The position numbers were made by a program, and so were the translations under genes. 64,000 nt of DNA. Origin: an uncultured Mycoplasmatota bacterium (GTDB lineage Bacteria > Bacillota_I > Bacilli_A > RF39 > UBA660). The DNA is taken from NCBI GenBank assembly GCA_900545005.1, contig UQXO01000006.1, positions 13,623-77,622 on the forward strand. The letters are read 5' to 3'. The notes under the pieces are model-generated. The model had not been told where the DNA came from. It saw nothing but the letters and a program-made list of their open reading frames with translations, and ran no database searches. Below are positions 1 to 7,767 of this stretch, piece after piece. How positions within the stretch are numbered: the first letter of the stretch is position 1; the number at the start of each line of letters is the position of its first letter.

Positions 1-161
1 TTTATGGTAAGAGAGTTAAATACTCTAAAAAATACGTAGCTCATGATGAAAATAATGTAGCTAAAGAAGGAGATACAGTAAGAATTGCTGCTACTAGACC
101 ATTATCTAAAACTAAGAGATATGAACTAGTTAAGGTAGTAGAAGAAGCTGTAATTCTATAG
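1..161 (+). CDS. rpsQ: 30S ribosomal protein S17, C-terminal part
   Basis: Only the last 52 or so codons are present; the gene begins before the window. The readable frame (codons starting at base 3) gives a KYVAHDE segment followed by GDTVRIAATRPLSKTKRYEL, the typical S17 core that binds 16S rRNA in the primary assembly domain of the small subunit. The stop is TAG at 159-161, fused to the AGGAGG ribosome binding site of rplN. Position directly before L14 matches the Bacillus-type order of the S10/spc operons, so the call is secure although the start cannot be seen. Confidence 0.93.
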   Translation, partial: YGKRVKYSKKYVAHDENNVAKEGDTVRIAATRPLSKTKRYELVKVVEEAVIL

Positions 162-172
162 GAGGTATCATT

Positions 173-541
173 ATGGTAATGCAAGAAAGTAGATTAAAAG
201 TTGCTGATAATTCAGGACCAAGAGAATTGCTTGTTATTCGTGTAATGGGTGGCTCTAAAGTTAAATATGGTAATATTGGAGATGTAGTTGTTGGAACTGT
301 TAAAAAGGCTATTCCAAACTCTAATATTCCTGAAGGTAAAGTAGTTAAAGCAGTTATTGTAAGAAGCGTTGAAGGCGTTAGAAGAAAAGATGGTTCTTAT
401 ATCAAATTTGATGATAATGCTTGCGTTTTAATTAAAGATGATAAGAGTCCAGTTGGAACAAGAGTTTTAGGACCAGTTGCAAGAGAACTTCGTGATAAAG
501 ATTATATGAAGATTGTATCTCTTGCTAGTGAAGTAATATAG
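173..541 (+). CDS. rplN: 50S ribosomal protein L14
   Basis: L14 binds 23S rRNA near the 30S interface and contacts L19 in the bridge region. The 122 residues equal the usual family length, with the conserved N-terminus (QESRLKVADNSG) and the GDVVVGTVKKAIPN segment. ATG 173 is preceded by AGGAGG at 160-165 with seven bases of spacing; a second in-frame ATG two codons later lies too far from this site, so 173 is preferred. It is the second visible gene of the spc operon and sits 11 bases before rplX, so the two are almost certainly cotranscribed. Confidence 0.97.
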   Translation: MVMQESRLKVADNSGPRELLVIRVMGGSKVKYGNIGDVVVGTVKKAIPNSNIPEGKVVKAVIVRSVEGVRRKDGSYIKFDDNACVLIKDDKSPVGTRVLGPVARELRDKDYMKIVSLASEVI

Positions 542-552
542 GAGGCTTTTAG

Positions 553-885
553 ATGAAAGTTAAAGTTGGAGATCAAGTTAAAATTTTAGCCGGAAAAGAT
601 AAAAATAAAGAAGGCAAAATTATTAAGACTTTAAAGAACGAAAATAAAGTAGTTGTTGAAGGCATTAATATTATCAAAAAGCATGTTAAACCAAGATATA
701 CTAATGAATCTGGTTCTATCGTTTCTATGGAAGCACCTATTCATGTTTCTAATGTTAAAAAAGTAGAAGCTAAAAAAGCTGCTGCTAAGAAAAAAGAAAC
801 TAAAGTAGAAGATGCTAAGATAGAAGAAAAAGCTACAAAGAAAACTACTGCAAAAAAGACTACAAAGAAAGTAAAAGAAAGCTAG
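553..885 (+). CDS. rplX: 50S ribosomal protein L24 with Lys/Ala-rich tail
   Basis: L24 is an early assembly protein of the large subunit that binds the 5' part of 23S rRNA. The N-terminal KOW motif is clear (VKVGDQVKILAGKDKNKEGK, residues 3-22), followed by the conserved HVKPRYTNESGSI segment. After about residue 72 the protein becomes a low-complexity Lys/Ala/Glu/Thr tail of nearly 40 residues, richer in Lys and Ala than a standard L24 C-terminus; it is probably disordered and rRNA-binding. A GGAGG ribosome binding site overlaps the end of rplN. It lies in the normal spc operon order between L14 and L5. Confidence 0.96.
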   Translation: MKVKVGDQVKILAGKDKNKEGKIIKTLKNENKVVVEGINIIKKHVKPRYTNESGSIVSMEAPIHVSNVKKVEAKKAAAKKKETKVEDAKIEEKATKKTTAKKTTKKVKES

Positions 886-897
886 TGAGGAGAAGTT

Positions 898-1437
898 ATG
901 AGTAATTTAAAAGAATTATATAATAAAGAAATAACTGCTTCTTTAATGAAAGAATACAACTATTCTTCTAAGATGGAAGTTCCTAGATTAGAAAAAATCG
1001 TTGTTAATATGGGTGTTGGTGACGGTGCTCATGATACAAAATTTATTGAAGCAGCTGTAAAAGACTTAGAAGCAATTACTGGTCAAAAACCTGTTGTTAC
1101 TAAGGCTCGTAAATCTATTGCTGGCTTTAAGTTAAGAGAAGGCCAACCAATAGGTTGCAAAGTTACATTAAGAGGAGAAAATATGTATAACTTTATGGAT
1201 AAACTTATAAAGTTAGCACTTCCTCGTGTAAGAGATTTTAGAGGTATATCTAAAACTGCATTTGATGGTAGAGGAAATTATACTTTAGGAATTAAAGAAC
1301 AATTAATTTTCCCTGAAATCAATTATGATGAAGTAGTTAAAGTAACTGGTATGGATATTGTATTTGTTACTACTGCAAAAACAAATGAAGAAGCATTGCA
1401 TTTATTAAATGCATTTGGTCTTCCATTTAGAAAGTAA
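898..1437 (+). CDS. rplE: 50S ribosomal protein L5
   Basis: L5 binds 5S rRNA and forms part of the central protuberance of the large subunit. The 179-residue length is standard. Recognisable blocks are VPRLEKIVVNMGVGD near the start, the KSIAGFKLREGQPIGCKVTL block in the middle, and the C-terminal GMDIVFVTTAKTNEEA block. The ribosome binding site GAGGAG sits just before ATG 898. The gene follows L24 by 12 bases and precedes the zinc-type S14, exactly the Firmicutes spc order, so translational coupling along the operon is likely. Confidence 0.97.
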   Translation: MSNLKELYNKEITASLMKEYNYSSKMEVPRLEKIVVNMGVGDGAHDTKFIEAAVKDLEAITGQKPVVTKARKSIAGFKLREGQPIGCKVTLRGENMYNFMDKLIKLALPRVRDFRGISKTAFDGRGNYTLGIKEQLIFPEINYDEVVKVTGMDIVFVTTAKTNEEALHLLNAFGLPFRK

Positions 1438-1458
1438 TGCTAGAGGAGGAAAATATTT

Positions 1459-1644
1459 ATGGCAAAAACAAGTATGGTTGTTAAACAACAAAGAACACCA
1501 AAGTTTAGTACTCGTGCATATACACGTTGCGAAAGATGTGGACGTCCTCATGGTGTTTTAAGAAAATATGGATTATGTCGTATTTGCTTTAGAGAACTTG
1601 CAAATAAGGGACAAATTCCTGGTGTAAGAAAATCAAGTTGGTAG
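1459..1644 (+). CDS. rpsN: 30S ribosomal protein S14, zinc-binding type
   Basis: This is the short 61-residue S14 (type Z) that sits in the head of the small subunit. Four cysteines form the zinc ribbon: C24 and C27 (CERC) with C40 and C43 (CRIC). The C-terminus ends GVRKSSW, typical for the family. Bacilli often carry a second, zinc-free S14 used under zinc starvation; none is visible in this window. The ribosome binding site GAGGAGG lies upstream of ATG 1459. The final Trp codon is TGG, one of many showing that the standard genetic code is used. Confidence 0.97.
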   Translation: MAKTSMVVKQQRTPKFSTRAYTRCERCGRPHGVLRKYGLCRICFRELANKGQIPGVRKSSW

Positions 1645-1661
1645 GAAAGGAGGAATTTTAG

Positions 1662-2057
1662 ATGGTACAAGATAATATAGCAGATATGCTAACAAGAATG
1701 CGTAATGCATTACAAATGCGTTATCAAACAGTAGTAGTTAATGGAACTAAGATGACTTTAGGAATTGCTGAAATTCTAAAGAAAGAAGGTTTTATTACTG
1801 ATTACAATTATGAAAAGAATATAACTGGTGATAAATTAACTATTACTTTAAAATATGGCGAAAAGAAAGAACGTGTAATTACTGGTTTAAAGAGAGTTTC
1901 TAAATCTGGTTTACGTGTTTATGCTAAAGCTAATGAAATTCCTCGTGTTTTAAATGGACTTGGAATTGCAATTATTTCTACTTCAAAAGGATTAATGACT
2001 GATAAAGAAGCTAGAGAAAATAATTTAGGAGGAGAAGTACTTGCCTATATTTGGTAA
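1662..2057 (+). CDS. rpsH: 30S ribosomal protein S8
   Basis: S8 binds the central domain of 16S rRNA and in many bacteria represses its own spc operon by binding mRNA. The protein has 131 residues, the usual length, starting DNIADMLTRMRNA and ending with the signature STSKGLMTDKEARENNLGGE and a final AYIW. An AAAGGAGG site precedes ATG 1662. The gene is 17 bases after S14 and 15 before L6. I did not identify an S8-binding helix in the neighbouring mRNA. Confidence 0.97.
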   Translation: MVQDNIADMLTRMRNALQMRYQTVVVNGTKMTLGIAEILKKEGFITDYNYEKNITGDKLTITLKYGEKKERVITGLKRVSKSGLRVYAKANEIPRVLNGLGIAIISTSKGLMTDKEARENNLGGEVLAYIW

Positions 2058-2072
2058 GGAAAAACTTAAGTT

Positions 2073-2612
2073 ATGAGTAGAATTGGAAATAGACATTTAG
2101 TTATTCCTGAGGGTGTTACTGTTACAGTTAATGGTAACAATGTAGCTGTTAAAGGCCCTAAAGGTGAATTATCAATTGTTGTTAGTAATTTAATTAAAGT
2201 AGAAGTTAGTGATGGTAAAGTATTAACTACTAGACCAAACGATGAAAAGACAACTAAACAACTTCATGGTACTACTAATGCTTTAATCAATAATATGATT
2301 AAGGGTGTAACTGATGGTTATACAGTAGGACTTGAAGCTGTAGGTGTTGGTTATAGATTCAATGTTTCTGGAAAGAAAATTGGTATTACTGCAGGTTTTT
2401 CTCATCCTGTTGAAGTAATGGTTCCAGAATACTTAGAAGTTAAACAAGAAAGTAATACTGAAATTACACTTTCAGGTATTAATAAAGAAAAGCTAAACCA
2501 ATTTGCGGCTGAAATTCGTTCAATTAGAGAACCAGAACCATATAAGGGTAAAGGTATTCGTTATAAGGGCGAAGTTATTAGACGTAAAGAAGGTAAAAAG
2601 GCTGCTAAATAA
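2073..2612 (+). CDS. rplF: 50S ribosomal protein L6
   Basis: L6 has two similar alpha/beta domains and binds 23S rRNA near the sarcin-ricin loop and the factor-binding site. The sequence shows the start MSRIGNRHLVIPEGV, the VKGPKGELS turn, and the C-terminal signature EPEPYKGKGIRYKGE. Length 179 residues is standard. The ribosome binding site is weaker than those of its neighbours (AAGGAAAAACTTAAGTT before ATG 2073), which may mean coupling to S8, whose stop lies 15 bases upstream. Confidence 0.97.
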   Translation: MSRIGNRHLVIPEGVTVTVNGNNVAVKGPKGELSIVVSNLIKVEVSDGKVLTTRPNDEKTTKQLHGTTNALINNMIKGVTDGYTVGLEAVGVGYRFNVSGKKIGITAGFSHPVEVMVPEYLEVKQESNTEITLSGINKEKLNQFAAEIRSIREPEPYKGKGIRYKGEVIRRKEGKKAAK

Positions 2613-2629
2613 GGTAAGGAGAGATAGTT

Positions 2630-2986
2630 ATGATAAGAAAAGAATCAAACAATGTTATGCGTAAGATTAGACATACAAGAGTTTGTAATAAGATTAACGG
2701 TACTAGTGAATGTCCAAGACTAAATGTATTTAGATCTAATAGTAACATTTTTGCTCAAATTATAGATGATGAAAAACAAATTACCTTAGTTAGCTCATCA
2801 TCTGTTGAACTAAAATTAAATAATGGTGGCAATATTGAAGGGGCAAAACTTGTCGGTAAAGATATTGCTCTAAAAGCTAAAAAGAAAAATATTACAAAAG
2901 TTGTTTTCGATAGAGGTGGGTACCTTTATCATGGACGTGTTGAAGCCTTAGCAGAAGCAGCACGTGAAAACGGACTAGAATTCTAA
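2630..2986 (+). CDS. rplR: 50S ribosomal protein L18
   Basis: L18 binds 5S rRNA together with L5 and L25-type proteins in the central protuberance. The 118-residue protein contains the conserved GTSECPRLNVFRSNSNIFAQ block and the C-terminal VVFDRGGYLYHGRVEALAEA block. ATG 2630 has an AAGGAGAG site at proper distance; an internal ATG nine codons later would remove part of the basic N-terminus and has no ribosome binding site. It follows L6 and precedes S5 as in Bacillus. Confidence 0.97.
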   Translation: MIRKESNNVMRKIRHTRVCNKINGTSECPRLNVFRSNSNIFAQIIDDEKQITLVSSSSVELKLNNGGNIEGAKLVGKDIALKAKKKNITKVVFDRGGYLYHGRVEALAEAARENGLEF

Positions 2987-2998
2987 GAGGAGGATAAT

Positions 2999-3502
2999 AT
3001 GCCAAAAAAAGAAACTGAATCTAAAAAAAGTATGCTTGAAGATCAAGTTATATCAATTGGACGTGTTACTAAGGTTACTAAGGGTGGTAGACATTTTAGA
3101 TTTTTAGCTACTGTTGTAGTTGGAAATAGAAAAGGTCTAGTTGGTCTTGGTAGTGGTAAGTCTAACGAAGTTCCTGAAGCTATTAAAAAGGCACTTCAAG
3201 CTGCTAATAAGAATGTTGTAAAAGTATCTTTAGTTGATAATAGAACTATTCCTCATGAGGCTACTGCTAAAGTTGGTCGTGCTGAAGTTTTATTAAAGCC
3301 TGCTAAAGAAGGTACTGGTTTAGTTGCCGGTGGTGCTGCTCGTGCTATTTTAGAACTTGCTGGTGTTAAAGATGTTGTGTCTAAATCATTAGGTTCTAAT
3401 ACAAAAGTTAATGTTGCTAAAGCAACTTTAGAGGCATTAAAGGCTCAAAAGACTAAAGAACATGTTGCTGAATTAAGAGGAAAGAAAGTAGAGGAATTAT
3501 AA
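2999..3502 (+). CDS. rpsE: 30S ribosomal protein S5
   Basis: S5 contributes to decoding accuracy and mRNA unwinding at the entry tunnel. The double-stranded RNA-binding region (VISIGRVTKVTKGGRHFRF, about residues 17-35) is followed by the C-terminal S5 fold with GTGLVAGGAARAILELAGV. The 167-residue length is normal. GAGGAGG precedes ATG 2999. Downstream, the stop lies directly against L15: the rpmD gene for L30, which normally separates S5 and L15, is absent here. Confidence 0.97.
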   Translation: MPKKETESKKSMLEDQVISIGRVTKVTKGGRHFRFLATVVVGNRKGLVGLGSGKSNEVPEAIKKALQAANKNVVKVSLVDNRTIPHEATAKVGRAEVLLKPAKEGTGLVAGGAARAILELAGVKDVVSKSLGSNTKVNVAKATLEALKAQKTKEHVAELRGKKVEEL

Positions 3503-3503
3503 T

Positions 3504-3947
3504 ATGAAATTACATGAATTAAATGCTCTACCTGAAGCAAAATCTAGAAAAAGAGTAGGACGTGGTCCTGGTTCTGGAATGGGTAAAACATCTACACGTG
3601 GAGAAAAGGGACAAAAGTCTCGTAGTGGTGCATCAATTGCTCCATGGTTCCAAGGTGGTCAAACACCATTATATAGAAGATTACCTAAACGTGGATTTAG
3701 TAATGCTAAATTTACAACTAGATATGCTACTATTAATTTAGATGACTTAAATAAATATTTTAAAGATGGAGATGTAGTTACTCCAGAAGTATTAAAAGAG
3801 AAAGGTATATTAAAAAATCAATTATCTGGTGTTAAAGTTTTAGCTAATGGTACTCTTGAAAAGAAATTAACTGTTAAGGCTAATAGATTCTCAAGCGTTG
3901 CTGTATCTAAGATTGAAGCAGCAGGTGGCAAGACTGAGGTGATCTAA
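3504..3947 (+). CDS. rplO: 50S ribosomal protein L15
   Basis: L15 is a late-assembly protein that threads an extended N-terminal arm into 23S rRNA. That arm is visible as the Gly/Arg-rich segment RKRVGRGPGSGMGKTSTRGE, followed by GFSNAKF. The protein has 147 residues. ATG 3504 is one base after the S5 stop, and its ribosome binding site (GAGGAATTA) lies inside the end of rpsE, so translation is probably coupled. secY starts one base after its own stop, making a very tight S5-L15-SecY group. Confidence 0.97.
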   Translation: MKLHELNALPEAKSRKRVGRGPGSGMGKTSTRGEKGQKSRSGASIAPWFQGGQTPLYRRLPKRGFSNAKFTTRYATINLDDLNKYFKDGDVVTPEVLKEKGILKNQLSGVKVLANGTLEKKLTVKANRFSSVAVSKIEAAGGKTEVI

Positions 3948-3948
3948 T

Positions 3949-5214
3949 ATGTTTGCTGGTTTGAAGCAACTATTTAGTCCTTCTAATAAAGATTTAAGAA
4001 AAAGAATATATTTTACTCTTATGTGCTTAGGCTTATTTTGCCTAGGTACAACTATTACTATCCCTTGGGCATCTGCTTTATATCAAGAACTTGGTTTCTT
4101 AGAAATATTTAACTTGATGTCCGGTGGTGGTCTTAGAAGTTTTTCAATATTTGCTCTTGGTGTTTCACCATACATCACTGCATCTATTATTACTCAATTA
4201 TTACAAATGGATATAATTCCTTATTTTAAAGAATTAAAAGAAGAAGGATATACGGGAAGACAAAAAATAAATAGAATTACGAGATATTTAGGTATATTAT
4301 TTGCATTTATTCAAGGTTATATTTTAACTATTGTATATATGAATGGTATGTCAAGTCTTGATATTCTTAAGACTACAGTTGTTATGACGGCTGGGACTTG
4401 TTTTCTATTATGGATTGGAGATCAAGTTACTACTAAAGGTATTGGAAATGGTATTTCCTTACTAATTATGGCTGGTATTATTCAAAGTATGCCATCGATG
4501 TTTGTAACAACTTTTCAAAGTTTAGTGACATCAGGAACTTATTCAACTGTTTTAGGTAGTATATTATTTGCTTTATTTGTAATAGTTTATATTTTCATTA
4601 TTCTTGGAGTTGTATTTATTCAACTTGCAGAGAGAAGAGTACCTATTCAGTATTCTAATCGCACTAATAGTGCGTATGGTGCACAAACATCGTATTTACC
4701 TATTAAGTTGAATCCTGCTGGAGTAATGCCTGTTATTTTTGCACAAACTTTACTTGCTATTCCAACGACAATTGTTGCTTTAGTAGGTAATGATGCAGCA
4801 AAAAACTTTGTTAATAATTATATAGCTTATACTAGTCCAACTGGTTTTATTCTATATGTTATTCTTATTCTATTCTTTGGATATTTCTATACTTTTATGG
4901 AAATGAATCCTGAAGAGATGAGTAAAAACTTAAATAAAAATGGTGGTTATATTCCTGGGGTTAGACCAGGAGCTGATACTACTGATTATATTTCCAAGGT
5001 TATTGGAAGACTTACAATCGTAGGATCAATCTTTCTAGTAATTATTGCTGGGTTACCTATAATTTTTTCTAAATTTTCAGGTTTACCTAGTAGTGTAACA
5101 ATAGGAGGTACTGGACTTTTAATTGTCGTTGGTGTTGCTATTGAAACTTATAAACAACTAGAGAGTTCATTAGTAAGTCGTAGTTACCGTGAGGGAAGAA
5201 GGCATCGTAGATAA
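3949..5214 (+). CDS. secY: Protein translocase channel subunit SecY
   Basis: SecY forms the protein-conducting channel in the cytoplasmic membrane together with SecE and SecG. The 421-residue protein shows about ten hydrophobic segments and family landmarks: the plug/TM2 region GGGLRSFSIFALGVSPYITA (about residues 59-78), the cytoplasmic QLAERRVPIQYSNR loop, the LNPAGVMPVIFA segment, and the basic C-terminus. It begins one base after L15 and its stop TAA shares its last base with the ATG of adk. The combination secY-adk-map-infA is the classical spc/alpha junction. Confidence 0.97.
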   Translation: MFAGLKQLFSPSNKDLRKRIYFTLMCLGLFCLGTTITIPWASALYQELGFLEIFNLMSGGGLRSFSIFALGVSPYITASIITQLLQMDIIPYFKELKEEGYTGRQKINRITRYLGILFAFIQGYILTIVYMNGMSSLDILKTTVVMTAGTCFLLWIGDQVTTKGIGNGISLLIMAGIIQSMPSMFVTTFQSLVTSGTYSTVLGSILFALFVIVYIFIILGVVFIQLAERRVPIQYSNRTNSAYGAQTSYLPIKLNPAGVMPVIFAQTLLAIPTTIVALVGNDAAKNFVNNYIAYTSPTGFILYVILILFFGYFYTFMEMNPEEMSKNLNKNGGYIPGVRPGADTTDYISKVIGRLTIVGSIFLVIIAGLPIIFSKFSGLPSSVTIGGTGLLIVVGVAIETYKQLESSLVSRSYREGRRHRR

Positions 5215-5867
5215 TGAAAAACATTATATTTATTGCTCCTCCTGCTGCTGGTAAAGGAACTATGAGTACATTATTAAAAAACAAATATAATTATGTCCAT
5301 ATTTCGACTGGTGATTTACTAAGAGATGCAAAATCTAAAGATGATGAGTTTGGGAAAATGCTTGCTGGAATATTAGCTTCTGGCAAGTTAGTACCAGATG
5401 AAATTGTCTTAGAATTGTTAGAAAATCGAATTAAACAAGATGATGCTAAGAAAGGGTTTATTCTTGATGGATATCCTAGAAATATTAAACAAGTTGATTC
5501 TTTGATTAAATTATTCAATGAACTTAATATTAATGATTATGTAGTTATTTATCTTGATGTCGATTATGAAGAGGCGATGCATCGTACTTTAGGAAGAATG
5601 ATTTGCAGTAATTGCAAGAGTAGTTTTAATAAGTTTAAAGAAGCTACTAGACCTAAGGTCGATGGAATATGCGATTTTTGTGGTAATAAATTAGAAGTAA
5701 GAGCTGATGATACAGAAGAAACTTTTAAAGTTAGATATCAAACTTATATTGAAGATACGAAACCAGTTTTAGATTATTTTAAAAAAGTTGGTAAATTGGA
5801 AAATATTAAAGTAAATGATAATCCACAAGAGATGTTAAAAAACATAGAAAATTATTTGGAGGTATAA
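5214..5867 (+). CDS. adk: Adenylate kinase, zinc-LID type
   Basis: The enzyme converts ATP and AMP into two ADP and keeps adenine nucleotides balanced in the cytoplasm. Landmarks are the STGDLLR AMP-binding helix, the LDGYPRNIKQ segment, and a LID domain with four zinc-ligand cysteines (CSNC and CDFC, about residues 125-150), as in Gram-positive enzymes. The P-loop is unusual: it reads APPAAGKGT where the family has GPPGAGKGT, so two glycines are alanines; Lys and Thr of the loop are intact. Length 217 residues is normal. ATG 5214 overlaps the secY stop by one base. Confidence 0.96.
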   Translation: MKNIIFIAPPAAGKGTMSTLLKNKYNYVHISTGDLLRDAKSKDDEFGKMLAGILASGKLVPDEIVLELLENRIKQDDAKKGFILDGYPRNIKQVDSLIKLFNELNINDYVVIYLDVDYEEAMHRTLGRMICSNCKSSFNKFKEATRPKVDGICDFCGNKLEVRADDTEETFKVRYQTYIEDTKPVLDYFKKVGKLENIKVNDNPQEMLKNIENYLEV

Positions 5868-6614
5868 ATGGTTAGTATTAAAAGTGAAAAAGAAATTGAA
5901 TTAATGAAACACTCTGGACATATTAACTATTTATGCCACAAACTTCTAGAAAAGAATATTAGACCGGGAATTACAACTGGTGAATTAGAAAAGATAGCTA
6001 AGGATTTCATGGAAGCTAATGGCTGTGTTTCATCAAGCTTTGGTTATGAAGGTTATCCTGGTTATTTATGTATTTCTATTAATGATGAGGTTGTACATGG
6101 TATTCCGGGTAAAAGAAAGCTTAAGAATGGTGATATTGTAAAACTTGATATTTCAATGATTTATAAAGGATATCATTCAGATTCTGCTGCTACTTATCCT
6201 GTAGGCGAAATTAGTGAGGAAAAAGCTTATTTAATTCTACACACTAAAAAGGCCCTATATGAAGGGATAAATCAAGTTAAAGAGGGATGTCGTTTAGGAG
6301 ATATCGGTCATGCGATTGAAGCATATGCTAAAAAGCACAATTTAAGTGTGGTTAGAGAATTATGTGGACATGGTATTGGTACGGAACTTCACGAAGATCC
6401 TGATGTATTAAATTATGGAAAAAAAGATACGGGAATGGTTTTAAAGGCTGGTATGACTATTGCTATCGAACCAATGTTAAATTTGGGAGAAAGATATGTC
6501 TATATGCTTGATGATGACTGGACTATTTGTACTGATGATGGCAGTCCATCTGCTCATTTTGAACATACCGTATTAGTAACTAAAGATGGTTACGAAATAT
6601 TAACAGGAGAATAA
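5868..6614 (+). CDS. map: Methionine aminopeptidase, type I
   Basis: Removes the initiator methionine from nascent proteins with small second residues. The pita-bread fold metal ligands are all in place: Asp in VKLDIS, Asp in HSDSAAT, His in GHGIGTELHEDP, Glu in AIEPML and Glu in HFEHTVL; the substrate-binding His lies in VVHGIPG. The 248 residues match the family. It begins directly after the adk stop with a TTGGAGG site inside the end of adk and is followed one base later by infA, so all three are probably translationally coupled. Confidence 0.96.
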   Translation: MVSIKSEKEIELMKHSGHINYLCHKLLEKNIRPGITTGELEKIAKDFMEANGCVSSSFGYEGYPGYLCISINDEVVHGIPGKRKLKNGDIVKLDISMIYKGYHSDSAATYPVGEISEEKAYLILHTKKALYEGINQVKEGCRLGDIGHAIEAYAKKHNLSVVRELCGHGIGTELHEDPDVLNYGKKDTGMVLKAGMTIAIEPMLNLGERYVYMLDDDWTICTDDGSPSAHFEHTVLVTKDGYEILTGE

Positions 6615-6615
6615 A

Positions 6616-6837
6616 ATGGCTAAAGAAGATAAAATAGAAGTTGAAGGAAAAGTAACGGAAGTTTTAAAAGGTGGCGAATACCTAGTAAACTTACCTAAAT
6701 TTCAAAAGACTGTTAAAGCTTACGTTTCTGGTAAAATGCGCGTTAATATGATTCGTATCTTACCAGGTGATACAGTTACAATTGAATTATCGCCTTATGA
6801 TTTAACACGTGGGCGCATTGTATGGAATAAAAGATAA
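6616..6837 (+). CDS. infA: Translation initiation factor IF-1
   Basis: IF-1 is an OB-fold protein that occupies the A site of the 30S subunit during initiation. The 73-residue length and sequence (KIEVEGKVTEVLKGGEY, then the C-terminal YDLTRGRIVWNKR) are typical. It follows map by one base; the ribosome binding site (AGGAGA) lies inside the end of map. It precedes the short rpmJ gene, the standard order in Firmicutes. Confidence 0.96.
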   Translation: MAKEDKIEVEGKVTEVLKGGEYLVNLPKFQKTVKAYVSGKMRVNMIRILPGDTVTIELSPYDLTRGRIVWNKR

Positions 6838-6850
6838 TGGAGGAATTATT

Positions 6851-6964
6851 ATGAAAGTTAGACCATCTGTAAAGAAAATTTGTGCAAAATGTAAAATTAT
6901 CAAAAGAAAAGGTAAAGTAATGGTTATTTGTGAAAATCCAAAACACAAACAAGTACAAGGCTAA
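6851..6964 (+). CDS. rpmJ: 50S ribosomal protein L36
   Basis: A 37-codon frame translates as MKVRPSVKKICAKCKIIKRK and onwards with VICENPKHKQVQG, the unmistakable L36 sequence. L36 is a small zinc-ribbon protein of the large subunit; the zinc ligands are the two cysteines of CAKC, Cys in VICEN and His in KHKQ. A TGGAGG ribosome binding site precedes ATG 6851. It is short enough to be missed by automatic gene callers, but its place between infA and rpsM is exactly as expected. Confidence 0.96.
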   Translation: MKVRPSVKKICAKCKIIKRKGKVMVICENPKHKQVQG

Positions 6965-6976
6965 TAGGAGGTAATT

Positions 6977-7351
6977 ATGGCACGTATTAAAAATATTGAA
7001 ATTCCTAACGAAAAACATATTTGTATTGGCTTAACTGCAATATATGGTATTGGTAGAAATCTTGCTAACACAATTTGTGATGATGCAAAAGTTGATAGAA
7101 CTAAAAAAGGTAAAGATTTAACTGATGCAGAAGTTGCTGCAATTAGAGCGCAAGTTGAAAAATATGTAGTTGAGGGTGATCTTCGTCGTGAAGTTCAAAT
7201 GAACATTAAAAATAAGATGGAGATTAATTCTTACCAAGGTACAAGACATAAAAAAGGTTTACCAGTTCATGGTCAAAGAACTAGTAGAAATGCTCGTACA
7301 AGAAAAGGTAAGGGTAAGACTGTAGCTAATAAGAAAAAAATAAGTAAGTAG
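6977..7351 (+). CDS. rpsM: 30S ribosomal protein S13
   Basis: S13 lies in the head of the small subunit and contacts the P-site tRNA and the large subunit through bridges B1a/B1b. The 124-residue protein has the start MARIKNIEIPNEK, the helix-turn-helix-like IYGIGRNLANTIC segment and the basic tail with GQRTSRNARTRKGKGKTV. AGGAGG precedes ATG 6977. It is followed by S11 and rpoA, the conserved alpha operon. Confidence 0.97.
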   Translation: MARIKNIEIPNEKHICIGLTAIYGIGRNLANTICDDAKVDRTKKGKDLTDAEVAAIRAQVEKYVVEGDLRREVQMNIKNKMEINSYQGTRHKKGLPVHGQRTSRNARTRKGKGKTVANKKKISK

Positions 7352-7364
7352 GAGGTAAGTAATT

Positions 7365-7748
7365 ATGGCTTATAATAGAAGAAAAAGAAAAGTAAAGAAG
7401 AATATTCCTGAAGCTCAAGCACATATTCATGCAACTTATAATAATACTGTTGTTTCTATTACTGATGTAAATGGTAATGTAATTAGTTGGGCATCAGCTG
7501 GTACTATTGGTTATAAGGGTTCAAAGAAGAAAACTCCTTATGCTGCTGGTATGAGTGCTGAGGCTGCAGCAAAAGTTGCTTTTGATAACGGGGTTAGAAA
7601 AGTTGAAGTTTTTGTTAAGGGCTTAGGTGCTGGTAGAGAGAATGCTATTCGTTCTTTACAAACTGCTGGATTAGAAATTACTGCAATCAATGATATTACA
7701 CCAGTTCCACATAACGGATGTCGTCCACCAAAACGTCCAAGAAATTAA
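7365..7748 (+). CDS. rpsK: 30S ribosomal protein S11
   Basis: S11 forms part of the platform of the small subunit at the mRNA exit. The protein has 127 residues with hallmark segments AHIHATYNNTVVSITD, SAGTIGYKGSKKKTPYAA, GLGAGRENAIRSL, and the C-terminus TPVPHNGCRPPKRPRN. TAGGAGGTAAG precedes ATG 7365. rpoA begins 20 bases downstream. Confidence 0.97.
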   Translation: MAYNRRKRKVKKNIPEAQAHIHATYNNTVVSITDVNGNVISWASAGTIGYKGSKKKTPYAAGMSAEAAAKVAFDNGVRKVEVFVKGLGAGRENAIRSLQTAGLEITAINDITPVPHNGCRPPKRPRN

Positions 7749-7767
7749 GAAAGGAAACTGTAATTGT

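Noticed and set aside
7690..7767. Longer N-terminus of RNA polymerase alpha
   Set aside because: It would overlap S11 and does not match the family; ATG 7768 gives the usual start.
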